Positions 46,631 through 56,064 of a stretch of DNA of 64,000 bases are shown piece by piece. Source of the DNA: Haloechinothrix aidingensis. GTDB lineage: Bacteria; Actinomycetota; Actinomycetes; Mycobacteriales; Pseudonocardiaceae. Made by a program: the position numbers and the translations under genes. Position 1 is the first letter of the stretch. Every line of letters begins with the position of its first letter. The notes beneath the pieces are model-generated. The model had not been told where the DNA came from and did not search any database. It saw nothing but the letters and a program-made list of their open reading frames with translations. Where the stretch lies: the NCBI RefSeq assembly GCF_013450155.1, contig NZ_JACCKD010000003.1, positions 372,001 to 436,000 on the forward strand, written 5' to 3'.

Positions 46631-46957
46631 TCAGCGCCGGGTCAACGAACGGCCCATCTTGCGGCGATGCTCCGCCCCGATCTCGGTGGCGTTCACCGTC
46701 TCGGCGTCCCAGCTCGACTCGTCCAGGTCGGCTACCGCGCCGACCAGCGCGTTGCCTGCCGCTGTCGACGGCACGAAGACATCGCCCATCGCACCGTCCC
46801 CGCCGACGAGGACGACCCGTGCGCCGCTGCGGCCGATGGCCTGCACCACCGCACGCGCAGGGCTGCCGTGCTCCTCGACGAACTGCCGCGCCACGGCGAT
46901 GTCCCTCTTCCTCGGGGCCTGCTCGGCCTCGCTACTCTGCTCAGTCGTGTCAGCCAC
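46631..46957 (-). CDS. Conserved actinobacterial protein, function unknown
   Basis: A 108-residue soluble protein that I do not recognise by function. It contains VARQFVEEHGSPARAVVQAIGRSGARVVLVGGDGAMGDVFVPSTAAGNALVGAVADLDE and a basic C-terminus (EHRRKMGRSLTRR). The mix of acidic N-terminus and compact central region suggests a small globular domain. It lies four bases upstream of the ATP-grasp gene and diverges from qor, so it may be part of a two-gene unit. No signal peptide or membrane segment. Confidence 0.75.
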   Translation of the reverse strand: MADTTEQSSEAEQAPRKRDIAVARQFVEEHGSPARAVVQAIGRSGARVVLVGGDGAMGDVFVPSTAAGNALVGAVADLDESSWDAETVNATEIGAEHRRKMGRSLTRR

Positions 46958-47023
46958 GGCACCCTAGTGTAGGGGCAGCGCAGGCGTACCGCGCCACAGG
47001 CTCCGCGGCGGAAAGGAGTACAC

Positions 47024-47989
47024 ATGCCGAGAGTGGTCAGGGTCACGCGTACCGGTGGACCGGAGGTCCTGGAGCTCGCCGAGGAGCCCGCAGGCGGTCC
47101 CGGCGACGCGGAGCTACTCGTGGATACCGATGCCGCGGGTGTGAACTTCATCGACACCTACCACCGCAGCGGCGCCTACCCGCTCGACCTGCCGTTCGTG
47201 GCCGGTATGGAAGGGGCGGGCACGGTCCGCGCCGTCGGCGGCGAGGTGTCCGCGTTCGCACCCGGCGACCGGGTCGCGTGGGCGGGTGTCCAGGGCAGTT
47301 ACGCCGAGCGGGTGCGGGTCCCGGCCGCCGAGGCGGTGCCGATCCCGGACGCGGTCGACAGCCGCACGGCGGCGGCACTGATGTTGCAGGGAATGACCGC
47401 GCACTACCTCGTGGCATCGGTGCATCCGGTGTCGGCAGGCGAGACCGTACTCGTGCATGCCGGCGCGGGCGGGGTGGGTCTGCTGCTCATCCAGCTGGCG
47501 AAAGCCCGGGGGGCCACCGTCGTCACGACGGTATCCACTCCGGACAAGGAACGGCTCGCGACCCGGGCGGGCGCGGACCTGGTGGTGGGCTACCCGGACT
47601 TCGGCAGCCGGGTACGCACGCTTACCGGCGGAGCAGGGGCCGATGTCGTCTATGACGGCGTCGGGCGCGCGACGTTCGACGGCAGCCTCGCCGCGGTGCG
47701 CAGGCGCGGCACGGTCGCGCTGTTCGGCGCCGCGAGCGGGCCGGTCGAGCCCGTCGACCCGCAGCGCCTGAACAGCGCGGGCTCGGTGTTTCTCACCCGC
47801 CCCAAGCTGGCGGACTACCTGGCCACCCGGGACGAGCTGGAGTGGCGAGCAGGCGAGCTCTTCGATGCCGTCGCCCGCGGCGCTGTCACCGTCCGGATCG
47901 GAGGGACATACGCGCTCTCCGACGCCGCTCGGGCGCACGAGGACCTGGAAGGCCGCCGTACCACGGGGAAGCTCCTGCTCGTCCCGTGA
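47024..47989 (+). CDS. Zinc-free NADPH:quinone oxidoreductase (Qor-type MDR)
   Basis: A 321-residue medium-chain reductase lacking the structural zinc cysteines. The sequence VNFIDTYHRSGAYPLDLPFVAGMEGAGTV is the Qor signature, and HAGAGGVGLLLIQLAKARGATVV is the NADPH-binding Rossmann turn. It should reduce quinones or enones in the cytosol. The ATG at 47024 has a GGAAAGGAG ribosome site. In mycobacteria a qor homologue occupies the same place near ctaB. A strong terminator hairpin follows. Confidence 0.92.
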   Translation: MPRVVRVTRTGGPEVLELAEEPAGGPGDAELLVDTDAAGVNFIDTYHRSGAYPLDLPFVAGMEGAGTVRAVGGEVSAFAPGDRVAWAGVQGSYAERVRVPAAEAVPIPDAVDSRTAAALMLQGMTAHYLVASVHPVSAGETVLVHAGAGGVGLLLIQLAKARGATVVTTVSTPDKERLATRAGADLVVGYPDFGSRVRTLTGGAGADVVYDGVGRATFDGSLAAVRRRGTVALFGAASGPVEPVDPQRLNSAGSVFLTRPKLADYLATRDELEWRAGELFDAVARGAVTVRIGGTYALSDAARAHEDLEGRRTTGKLLLVP

Positions 47990-48029
47990 AAGGAGTGCCA
48001 GGGACGGTGTGCGTGAGGTGCGAGCACCT

Positions 48030-48070
48030 GACGCACGACGCCGCCGGGGACTCCCGGGACGTCGTGCGTC
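48030..48070. terminator. Convergent terminator with perfect 11-bp stem
   Basis: GACGCACGACG (48030-48040) and CGTCGTGCGTC (48060-48070) are exact reverse complements around a 19-base loop that itself contains CCGGGGACTCCCGGG. It lies 41 bases after the qor stop and 16 bases before the FKBP stop on the opposite strand. Confidence 0.7.
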
Positions 48071-48085
48071 GGTACGCGGGAGACG

Positions 48086-48670
48086 CTACCCGGCCGGACC
48101 GCTCACCGACATGGCATCGATGACGAAAACCAGCGTCTCGCCTGGTTCGATATCGGGCGGGCTGCCCTGCTCCCCGTAGCCCAGCTCCGGCGGAACGACC
48201 AGCAGCCTCCGGCTGCCCTCGGTGATTCCGAGTAGTCCCTCGTTCCACCCGTCGATGACCTCCTCGGAGGCCCCGACATTGTCGACGGTGAACGTCTTGT
48301 CGTGGTCCCACGAGGTATCGATCACCTCGCCCTCCGAGAAGCTAACCAGGTGGTAGTGCACCTCGACCGAGCTGCCTTCCCGGGCTTCCTCCCCCGAGCC
48401 CTCCTCGAGGTCCTCCATCAGCAGCTCGTCGGGCGGTGTGCACTCGTCAGGAGCTGTGATCTCCGGCCGTTCACCGGGCTCGCCATCGACGGTGAAGTCG
48501 TCCGCCGTGCACTCCTGCCCGCCGTCCGCGTTCTCACCGCCGTCGGCTTCCTCGATCGGGGTCATATCGGCACCGGTCGGCTCCTCGGAAGGCTGTTCAC
48601 CGGGCGGGTTGCACGCCCCGATGACAAGCGCGGCAGCGACCGCGGTCATGATCTTGCCTGGTTTCCGCAT
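48086..48670 (-). CDS. FKBP-type peptidyl-prolyl isomerase lipoprotein
   Basis: A 194-residue secreted lipoprotein. The signal peptide (MRKPGKIMTAVAAALVIGAC) ends in a lipobox whose Cys20 would be lipidated. An acidic spacer rich in Glu, Asp and Gly follows. The FKBP domain occupies about 85-190, with SVEVHYHLVSFSEGEVIDTSW, the GWNEGLLGITEGSRRLLVVPPELGYGEQG block and LVFVIDAM. It should help fold secreted proteins on the outer face of the membrane. Two extra cysteines (residues about 54 and 77) may form a disulfide. It converges with qor. Confidence 0.92.
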   Translation of the reverse strand: MRKPGKIMTAVAAALVIGACNPPGEQPSEEPTGADMTPIEEADGGENADGGQECTADDFTVDGEPGERPEITAPDECTPPDELLMEDLEEGSGEEAREGSSVEVHYHLVSFSEGEVIDTSWDHDKTFTVDNVGASEEVIDGWNEGLLGITEGSRRLLVVPPELGYGEQGSPPDIEPGETLVFVIDAMSVSGPAG

Positions 48671-48735
48671 GGCAGCAAGCTTATCGGTTCACCCGCTCCG
48701 CCCTGCGCCGGACGGGGCCGTCCCGTCCAGCCTGC

Positions 48736-51117
48736 TCAGCCGTGTGATCTCCGGCGCACCGCACCGGTCAACGCACGCCCCGTCCCAGCACCGGTGGTGT
48801 GGTCACCGGCCGGATGCGCGATGCCGAGCCGTTGGGTCGATCGCGTCAGTGCGACGAACAGGTCGTTGTGCCCGCGCGCGGACTCCCGGATGATCTCCTC
48901 CGGCGCGACGACGATCACACCGTCGAACTCGAGCCCCTTGGCCTGCTCGACCCGCAGCACCGACACGCGCTCGTACTGGATCGACCGGGCGAGATCCTCC
49001 TCGCGATGTCGCGGGCACACCACGGCAAGCGTGCCCTCCCCCACCTCCCGCCGCTCCGTGACGACCAGATCATGTACCTCGCCCGCGACGTCCTCGCCTG
49101 CCACCTCGATCTCCCAGGGGGCAACCCCGGTCTCGCGCACGGCGTCCGGCAGCCGCACCTCCGGCGCGAACTCGGCCAGCACCGTGCTGGCGACATCCAT
49201 GATCTCGGCGGGCGTGCGGTAGTTGACGGTCAGCTCCGCGAGCCGCCACCGGTCCGCCACGTAGGGCGACAGCATCTCGCCCCACGACGAGGCCCCACCG
49301 GGCGCGCTGGTCTGGGCCACATCGCCCACCACGGTCATGGATCGGTTGGGGCACCTGCGCATGATCAACCGCCAGTCCATCGCGGTGAGCTCCTGCGCCT
49401 CGTCCACGATGACGTGCCCGAACGTCCACGTGCGATCCGCCGCGGCACGCTGGGCGGCCGTCATCTCGCTGCGCTGGCGTTCCCGTTCCGCGAGGAGCTC
49501 GGCGTCGAGAATGTCCCCGACCTGCAAGCGCTCCTCGTCGGCGAGCTCGTCGTCCTGCTCCATGACGTGCAACACGCCCTGGGCATAGGCGAGTTCCTCG
49601 CGCTCGGCCTGCGCGCGCCGCTCACGTGACTCGGTGTCGTCCACACCGAGCAGCTCGGCGAGCTCGTCGAGCAGCGGTACGTCGCAGGCAGTCCACGCGA
49701 TGGACTTGGTGCGCAGCACGGCGTCGATCTCGGTGTCGTCGAGATGGCCCGCGGCGGCGGCCGCGAGATCCCGCCGGTCGGTGAGCAGCTCACCGAGCAG
49801 CCGTTGCGGGGTGTACTCCGGCCACAGCTCATCCAGCGCGGCACGCACCGCGCCGTCCTGGGCCAGCTCCGCCTCGATCTCGGCGACGTCGGTACTGTCC
49901 AGCAGCTGCGCGGTGGGGTCCTCGTCCTCCGTGTATCCGGCCTCCGGAACGTCGTCCAGGACCTCGCTGGTCAGGCGCTCCGCTGCCTGTCTCGCGAGCG
50001 CGTCGAGCATGACGCCGTGGAACACCCTGCGGGCGAGGTTGTGCGGCTTGCCGCTGTCGCGTGCCTGCTGCCTGGCCTTGCCGCACGTGTCGGGATCGAG
50101 CACGAGGGTGTCCCGCTCGGCCCGCACCGTGACGGGCTCGTCCGGCACCAGCTGCCGGTTGGCCACCGCCGCGCGCAATACGTCCACCATGGACTCCCGG
50201 CCCTTGACCGCACTGGCGGCACGGCTGTCGACCCCCCGGACCCTGATGCCGGGAAACAACTCACCCATGGTGGCCAGCAACACGCCCGTCTCCCCGAGCG
50301 AGGGCAGTACCTGGCCGATGTAGTGCAAGAACGTCGAGTTCGGACCCAGCACGAGGATACCCCTGCTGGACAGCGCGGAGCGGTGCTCGTAGAGCAGGTA
50401 CGCCGCACGGTGCAGCGCCACCGCCGTCTTCCCGGTCCCCGGACCGCCCTGCACGACCAGCGTTCCGGTCGCCTCCGCCCGGATGATCCGGTCCTGCTCG
50501 GCCTGGATCGTCGCCACGATGTCCTGCATGTGCTCGCCGCGCTGCTTGTTCAGCGCCGCGAGCAGCGCGGCCTCCCCCGCGAGGCCGAGATCGTGCCCGG
50601 TGTCCTCGGCGTCGAGGTCGAGGACCTCGTCGTCGATCTCCGTCACGGCGCGCAGCCGCAGCCGCAGGTGCCTCCGTAACCGGACGCCCTGCGGCGAGGC
50701 CGCGGTAGCCAGGTAGAACGGCCGGGCGACCGGGGCCCGCCAGTCGATCAGCAACGGCTCGTAGTCGTCGTCCTCATCGAACAGCCCGATACGCCCGATG
50801 TGCATGCTGGTTCCGTCGGTGCTGTCGAGCCTGCCGAAGCACAGGCCGGCCTCGACCCCTTCCAGCTGTGCGTGCCGCTCGCGCAGCATCGTCGCCGCGA
50901 CGTCCCGCTCGGTGCGCTCCTGCGGGGTCCCGCCCGTATTGCCGAGCGTCCTGGACAGCTCCGCCGACGTGGCGGCGCGCTCCCGGTCGAGCTTGCCGTA
51001 GAGCATGGTCACGTACCGCTGCTCGTACTCCAGCGCGCTCTCGTCGCCGGTGTGCCGTCCCGCTGTGGCGTGCCCGTCGGGCGAGGACGTCGAGTTGCCC
51101 GCGCGCTCCCGCGTCAT
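48736..51117 (-). CDS. helD: HelD-type RNA polymerase-recycling helicase-like ATPase
   Basis: A 793-residue UvrD-like ATPase that releases stalled RNA polymerase from nucleic acids in a HelD mode. The N-terminal coiled arm (residues about 25-75, EQRYVTMLYGKLDRERAATSA) and LCFGRLDSTDG, EPLLIDWRAPVARPFYLATAA are typical of actinobacterial HelD. Walker A is GGPGTGKTAVALHR, Walker B VIVDEAQELTAMDW, with helicase motif VNYRTPAEI and the end GHNDLFVALTRSTQRL. The N-terminus is HelD-like rather than HelR-like (the rifamycin-protection relative), and no rifamycin-associated element was seen upstream. The ATG at 51117 is chosen; a TTG 20 codons upstream is less likely. It lies between ctaB and the FKBP gene. 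Confidence 0.9.
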   Translation of the reverse strand: MTRERAGNSTSSPDGHATAGRHTGDESALEYEQRYVTMLYGKLDRERAATSAELSRTLGNTGGTPQERTERDVAATMLRERHAQLEGVEAGLCFGRLDSTDGTSMHIGRIGLFDEDDDYEPLLIDWRAPVARPFYLATAASPQGVRLRRHLRLRLRAVTEIDDEVLDLDAEDTGHDLGLAGEAALLAALNKQRGEHMQDIVATIQAEQDRIIRAEATGTLVVQGGPGTGKTAVALHRAAYLLYEHRSALSSRGILVLGPNSTFLHYIGQVLPSLGETGVLLATMGELFPGIRVRGVDSRAASAVKGRESMVDVLRAAVANRQLVPDEPVTVRAERDTLVLDPDTCGKARQQARDSGKPHNLARRVFHGVMLDALARQAAERLTSEVLDDVPEAGYTEDEDPTAQLLDSTDVAEIEAELAQDGAVRAALDELWPEYTPQRLLGELLTDRRDLAAAAAGHLDDTEIDAVLRTKSIAWTACDVPLLDELAELLGVDDTESRERRAQAEREELAYAQGVLHVMEQDDELADEERLQVGDILDAELLAERERQRSEMTAAQRAAADRTWTFGHVIVDEAQELTAMDWRLIMRRCPNRSMTVVGDVAQTSAPGGASSWGEMLSPYVADRWRLAELTVNYRTPAEIMDVASTVLAEFAPEVRLPDAVRETGVAPWEIEVAGEDVAGEVHDLVVTERREVGEGTLAVVCPRHREEDLARSIQYERVSVLRVEQAKGLEFDGVIVVAPEEIIRESARGHNDLFVALTRSTQRLGIAHPAGDHTTGAGTGRALTGAVRRRSHG

Positions 51118-51267
51118 CGGCGATGAACCCCCACTCCTGCTCGTGCGGTCCCTGAGGGGACGAGGCCGACCATCCAACGTACAGAACTCGACGAAGCGGT
51201 GCCAGGAAACGGCGACGGCCGCGCTAGCCCCGCGCCGCGGCCGGATGCCCCACCCGGCAAGCGTGCG

Positions 51268-52275
51268 CTACAGCGGCAGCCCGAGGACCGGTAGCCCGAT
51301 CGCCGAGTCCACGGCCAGAGCGCAGAACACGATCATCAGGTAGGTGTTGGACCGGTGGAACAGCGCCATCGGTTTGGTCTTCTCCCCGTCCCGTACCGAG
51401 GCGTACAGCCTGTGCGCGTAGAACAGGAACCACGCGCCTGCCAGCATGGCGAACAGCGTGTAGATCCAGCTCGTGGCGGGCACCAGCAGGAGGGTCCAGG
51501 CCACCATGACCCACGAGTAGATGACGATCTGCCGGGCAACGTGTTGCGGCGTGGCTACCACCGGCAGCATCGGTACCCCGGCGCGCTCGTAGTCCTCCCG
51601 GTAGCGCATCGCCAGCGCCCAGGTGTGCGGCGGTGTCCAGAAGAAGATCACCCCGAACATCACGAAGGCGGGCCATTCCACCGTGCCTGTCACCGCCGCC
51701 CAGCCGATGACCACGGGCATGCATCCGGCCGCCCCGCCCCAGACGACGTTCTGCGCGGTACGCCGCTTGAGGACCAGCGTGTACACCAGGATGTAGAACG
51801 CGATCGTCGCCACGGCCAGGATCGAGGCGAGCAGGTTCACGGTGACGTAGAGCACCGTGAACGACGCGACGCCCAGTGCCAGCCCGAAGATCAGCGCGCG
51901 GCCACGGGGAACGGAGTCGCGCACGAGAGGACGCTTCTTGGTCCGGTTCATCACGCGGTCGATGTCCGCGTCGAGCACGCAGTTCAACGCGTTCGCGCTG
52001 CCGGCGGCCATCGTGCCGCCCAGCAACGTGGCCAGCACGAGCACGGGCGAGGGAATATCGCGGCCCGCGAGGAACATGGCCGGGATCGTGGTAACCAGCA
52101 GCAGCTCGATCACTCGCGGCTTGGCCAGCGCGGCGTAGGCACCCGCGCGGCGCGACGCGGCGCGCAAGGCCCCGGTCACCGGGCCGACACGCCCGGTGCT
52201 GCCCGGCCCGCCGGCACACGCCCCGGAAACGTTGGCGTCCGCCTCGCTGGATTCACCAGCGTTGACCAACGTCAT
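51268..52275 (-). CDS. ctaB: Protoheme IX farnesyltransferase (heme O synthase)
   Basis: A 335-residue UbiA-family membrane prenyltransferase that adds a farnesyl group to heme B, giving heme O. About nine hydrophobic segments are present. Aspartate-rich motifs are [20 protein letters not shown] and, in the second, [18 protein letters not shown], as in Cta[24 protein letters not shown] opens the enzyme. The ATG at 52275 has a GAAGGGAG ribosome site. With CtaA at 44655 it supplies heme A. It diverges from tkt across 516 bases. Confidence 0.95.
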   Translation of the reverse strand: MTLVNAGESSEADANVSGACAGGPGSTGRVGPVTGALRAASRRAGAYAALAKPRVIELLLVTTIPAMFLAGRDIPSPVLVLATLLGGTMAAGSANALNCVLDADIDRVMNRTKKRPLVRDSVPRGRALIFGLALGVASFTVLYVTVNLLASILAVATIAFYILVYTLVLKRRTAQNVVWGGAAGCMPVVIGWAAVTGTVEWPAFVMFGVIFFWTPPHTWALAMRYREDYERAGVPMLPVVATPQHVARQIVIYSWVMVAWTLLLVPATSWIYTLFAMLAGAWFLFYAHRLYASVRDGEKTKPMALFHRSNTYLMIVFCALAVDSAIGLPVLGLPL

Positions 52276-52791
52276 GTCGCTCCCTTCGGGCCCCGCGCCA
52301 TAGTGTGCCGGCCTCCCTCGGCACACGAGGAACCTCGCCCGCCACCTTGTCCACGAAACGGGCAGATCACCGCGACCACGTCGCCCCGCCCACGCGGCTC
52401 CACCGCCGACGCGAGCCCGCAGTCGAGTGAACAGCCCTCTCAGCTCACGAAAACTCATGGTAGTCACGTCGCCGGGTAGCGGCTGCGGCGGGTACGTGCG
52501 CGAGACGCGCGGCACTCGCGCTGCCTGCTACGCGCCGGTAACCATTACGCTGGACCGGTGTCGTGCGGCGCTGACCGTTGCCCCGTGCTCGCAACGCTCC
52601 ACTGCCTTCGTGCCGCACCATCGGTCACCCCCGGCGACCACCGGTTACCGGGCACGACCGTGGGCGGTGACCGGTGGTCGGACGGCGGCGGGCACACCCC
52701 TTCCCCGCTGAAGGAACGGTCGACGGTCAGGTAGCGAACGGCAGGCGAACAGACACAACACAGGTACACCGTGAAACGAAGAAGGAATTCA
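52276..52791. other. Divergent ctaB/tkt intergenic region with a long hairpin
   Basis: No gene is evident in these 516 bases. It should hold the promoters of ctaB (minus) and the tkt operon (plus). The clear structure is the 15-bp stem at 52635-52680 described separately. The rest is GC-rich with no recognised motif. Confidence 0.6.
52635..52680 (+). promoter_or_regulatory. 15-bp stem-loop in the tkt leader
   Basis: CGACCACCGGTTACC (52635-52649) and GGTGACCGGTGGTCG (52666-52680) form a 15-bp stem with a single T-G mismatch (a wobble in RNA) around a 16-base loop. It ends 111 bases upstream of the tkt start. It may be an operator, an attenuator in the transcript of the pentose-phosphate operon, or a bidirectional terminator; none is proven. 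Confidence 0.5.
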
Positions 52792-54891
52792 GTGTCGGAC
52801 ATCACGTCAGTCAGCGAGGAGAACCCACGTCTGCGCCGGACGACACCGCCGGACTGGACCGAGCTCGATACCCGGGCGGTCGACACCATGCGAGTACTCG
52901 CCGCGGATGCGGTACAGCACTGTGGCAGTGGACACCCCGGCACCGCGATGAGCCTCGCCCCCGTCGCCTACACGCTGTTCCAGCGGGTGATGCGGCACGA
53001 CCCGACCAGTCCCGACTGGTGGGGTCGCGACCGGTTCGTTCTCTCCGCGGGTCACAGCAGCCTCACCCTGTACATCCAGCTGTTCTACTCCGGCTACGGG
53101 CTCGAGCTCGACGACCTCGAGCAACTGCGCCGCTGGGAGTCGCGCACACCGGGCCATCCCGAGTACGGGCACACCACCGGCGTGGAGACCACCACCGGCC
53201 CGCTCGGCCAGGGACTGGCCAACGCGGTGGGTATGGCCATGGCCGCCAGGCGGGAACGGGGCCTGTTCGACCCGGACAGCCCCCGTGGTGCGAGCGTATT
53301 CGACCACCACATCTACGTGATCGCCTCGGACGGTGACATCGAGGAGGGCGTCACGGCGGAAGCGTCCTCGCTGGCCGGCAGGCAGGAGCTGGGCAACCTC
53401 ATCGTGATCTACGACGACAACCAGATCTCGATCGAGGACGACACCGCGATCGCGCTCGACGAGGACACCGCGGCGCGCTACGCGGCCTACGGCTGGCACG
53501 TGGAGGTCGTCGACAGCGGTGAGGACGTCGTCGGCATCCAGCGCGCGCTGGACGCGGCCAAGGCGGAGGTCCACCGCCCCTCGCTGATCGTGCTGCGTAC
53601 CGTCATCGGCTACCCGGCACCGACGGCGATGAACACCGGCAAGGCGCATGGCGCGGCACTCGGCGCCGACGAGGTCGCCGAGGTCAAGAAGGCACTCGGC
53701 TTCGACCCGGAGCGCCGGTTCCCGATCGACGACGACGTGCTGGCGCACGTCCGTGGCGTCGTCGAACGGGGACGGCAGGCGCACGCACAGTGGCAGCAGC
53801 GGTACGACACGTGGGCGGCCGCGAACCCGGAACGCAAGGCGCTGGCCGAGCGGCTGGCCGCACGCGAGCTGCCGGCGGGATGGACGCAGCGGCTTCCCTC
53901 CTGGGAACCCGGCGCGAGCCCGATCGCGACCCGTAAGGCCTCCGGCGAGGTGCTCAATGCCATCGGCGACGTGCTTCCCGAGCTGTGGGGCGGATCCGCG
54001 GACCTCGCGGAGAGCAACAACACGGTGATCAAGAATTCCGACTCGTTCGGGCCGGAGAGCGCGAGCACCAAGATGTTCACCGCCCAGCCCTACGGCCGTA
54101 ACCTGCACTTCGGCGTGCGCGAGCACGCCATGGGGGCCATCCTCAACGGCATCGCCCTGCACGGCCACACGCGGCCCTACGGCGCGACCTTCCTGATCTT
54201 CAGCGATTACATGCGCCCCGCCGTGCGGCTGGCCGCGCTGATGCGCAGGCCGGTCATCTACGTCTGGACCCACGACTCGATCGGTCTCGGCGAGGACGGC
54301 CCCACGCATCAGCCCGTCGAGCACCTGGCCGCGCTCCGTGCGATCCCCGGGCTGAACGTGGTACGTCCCGCCGACGCCAACGAGACCGCGGCCGCGTGGC
54401 AGTGCGCGCTGGAGACCACCGACGCCCCGACGGGCATGGCGCTGACCCGCCAGAACGTGCCGGTACTCGAGGGCACCGACGCGGACGGGGTCCGGCGCGG
54501 CGGTTACGTGCTGGCCGACACCGAGGGCGACCCGGACGTCGTGCTGATCGCCACGGGCTCGGAGGTACAGCTCGCCGTGGCCGCCCGCGAGGCCCTCGCG
54601 CACGACGGTGTCGGCGCGCGGGTCGTGTCGATGCCGTGCGTCGAGTGGTTCGATGCCCAGGACGCCGCTTACCGGGAGTCGGTCCTGCCCAAGCGGGTGC
54701 GGGCCCGGGTGGCCGTGGAAGCCGGCATCGCCCAGTCGTGGCACCGCCTCGTCGGCGACACCGGTGAGGTCGTCTCGCTGGAACACTTCGGTGCCTCCGC
54801 CGACTACCAGACCCTGTACCGCGAGTTCGGCATCACCGCCGAAGCCGTCGCGGATGCCGCCCGCCGCACGATCGGCAACACTGGCCGGTGA
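52792..54891 (+). CDS. tkt: Transketolase
   Basis: A 699-residue thiamine-diphosphate enzyme moving two-carbon units in the pentose phosphate pathway. Motifs include [14 protein letters not shown] at the N-terminus, the ThDP site GDGDIEEG variant [34 protein letters not shown], and the C-terminal [20 protein letters not shown]. The GTG at 52792 ([10 protein letters not shown]) is preferred for its AGAAGGA ribosome site; an in-frame GTG at 52771 would add seven basic residues. It heads the six-gene run tkt-tal-pgi-zwf-opcA-pgl. Confidence 0.96.
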   Translation: MSDITSVSEENPRLRRTTPPDWTELDTRAVDTMRVLAADAVQHCGSGHPGTAMSLAPVAYTLFQRVMRHDPTSPDWWGRDRFVLSAGHSSLTLYIQLFYSGYGLELDDLEQLRRWESRTPGHPEYGHTTGVETTTGPLGQGLANAVGMAMAARRERGLFDPDSPRGASVFDHHIYVIASDGDIEEGVTAEASSLAGRQELGNLIVIYDDNQISIEDDTAIALDEDTAARYAAYGWHVEVVDSGEDVVGIQRALDAAKAEVHRPSLIVLRTVIGYPAPTAMNTGKAHGAALGADEVAEVKKALGFDPERRFPIDDDVLAHVRGVVERGRQAHAQWQQRYDTWAAANPERKALAERLAARELPAGWTQRLPSWEPGASPIATRKASGEVLNAIGDVLPELWGGSADLAESNNTVIKNSDSFGPESASTKMFTAQPYGRNLHFGVREHAMGAILNGIALHGHTRPYGATFLIFSDYMRPAVRLAALMRRPVIYVWTHDSIGLGEDGPTHQPVEHLAALRAIPGLNVVRPADANETAAAWQCALETTDAPTGMALTRQNVPVLEGTDADGVRRGGYVLADTEGDPDVVLIATGSEVQLAVAAREALAHDGVGARVVSMPCVEWFDAQDAAYRESVLPKRVRARVAVEAGIAQSWHRLVGDTGEVVSLEHFGASADYQTLYREFGITAEAVADAARRTIGNTGR

Positions 54892-54930
54892 GGGCGCACC
54901 GTACCTCACGACGAAGGGAGTTCGGTACGA

Positions 54931-56064
54931 ATGACCTCGACTGATCCACTGACCCGGCTCACCGAGCACGGAGTGTCGGTCTGGCTCGACGACCTGTCGC
55001 GGGAGCGGCTCGAGTCCGGCAACCTGGCCGAGCTGATCCGCGACTTCCGGGTCACCGGGGTGACAACCAACCCGACGATCTTCGCCGGTGCGCTCGCCTC
55101 CGGTGCCGCATACCGCGATCGGGTCCGCTCGCTGGCCGAACGCGGCGCCGACGTCGACTCCGCTGTCCGGGAGATCACCACGGCCGACGTCGCCGACGCC
55201 TGCGACCTGTTCCGGGACGTGTTCGACGCCTCGGGAGGCGTCGACGGCCGGGTGTCCATCGAGGTCGACCCGCGCCTCGCCCGCGACACCGAGGGCACCG
55301 TGGCCGAGGCCGCTGAGCTGTGGAAGACGGTCGACCGGCCGAACCTGCTCGTCAAGATCCCTGCGACCGAGGAAGGGCTGCCTGCGATCACCCGCACGCT
55401 CGCGAGCGGGATCAGCGTCAACGTCACCCTGATCTTCTCGATCCAGCGGTACAGGCAGGTCATCGACGCGTTCATGACCGGGCTCGAGCAGGCGGGAGCG
55501 AACGGGCACGACATCGCCTCGATCGCCTCGGTCGCCTCGTTCTTCGTCTCCCGCGTCGACTCCGAGATCGACAAGCGGCTCCAGCGGCTCGGTGGCGATG
55601 CCGCTACGGCGCTGCTCGGCAAGGCGGCGATCGCCAACGCGCGGCTGGCCTACGCCGCGTATGCCGAGGAGTTCTCCGGCACGCGGTGGGCCGCGCTCGC
55701 GGGCGCCGGCGCACGTCCGCAGCGACCGCTCTGGGCCTCGACCGGGGTCAAGGACCCGTCGTACTCCGATACGCGCTACGTCGACGAGCTCGTCGCGGCA
55801 GGCACGGTGAACACCATGCCGGAGGGCACCCTGCACGCCGTCGCCGACCACGCCGAGATCCGCGGCGACACGGTGACGGGGACGGCCGCGCGGGCCCAGG
55901 CTGTCTTCGACGACCTCGTCGCGGCAGGCATCGACGTCGACGACGTGTTCGCCACCCTCGAGCAGGAAGGCGTCGTCAAGTTCGAGAAGTCCTGGACCGA
56001 GCTGCTCGACACCGTGCGCGACCAGCTCGACCGCGCGTACGACAGCGAGCGCGCGAATGGGTGA
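54931..56064 (+). CDS. tal: Transaldolase
   Basis: A 377-residue transaldolase of the longer actinobacterial/cyanobacterial type. The Schiff-base Lys is in [16 protein letters not shown]. Other family blocks are [46 protein letters not shown] and [41 protein letters not shown]. It transfers a three-carbon dihydroxyacetone unit between sugar phosphates. The ATG has a GAAGGGAG ribosome site; its end overlaps pgi by eight bases. Confidence 0.96.
   Translation: MTSTDPLTRLTEHGVSVWLDDLSRERLESGNLAELIRDFRVTGVTTNPTIFAGALASGAAYRDRVRSLAERGADVDSAVREITTADVADACDLFRDVFDASGGVDGRVSIEVDPRLARDTEGTVAEAAELWKTVDRPNLLVKIPATEEGLPAITRTLASGISVNVTLIFSIQRYRQVIDAFMTGLEQAGANGHDIASIASVASFFVSRVDSEIDKRLQRLGGDAATALLGKAAIANARLAYAAYAEEFSGTRWAALAGAGARPQRPLWASTGVKDPSYSDTRYVDELVAAGTVNTMPEGTLHAVADHAEIRGDTVTGTAARAQAVFDDLVAAGIDVDDVFATLEQEGVVKFEKSWTELLDTVRDQLDRAYDSERANG

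Noticed and set aside
51118-51267. A rifamycin-associated element upstream of helD, which would have suggested HelR
   Set aside because: No matching inverted repeat was found, and the protein's N-terminus follows HelD rather than HelR.
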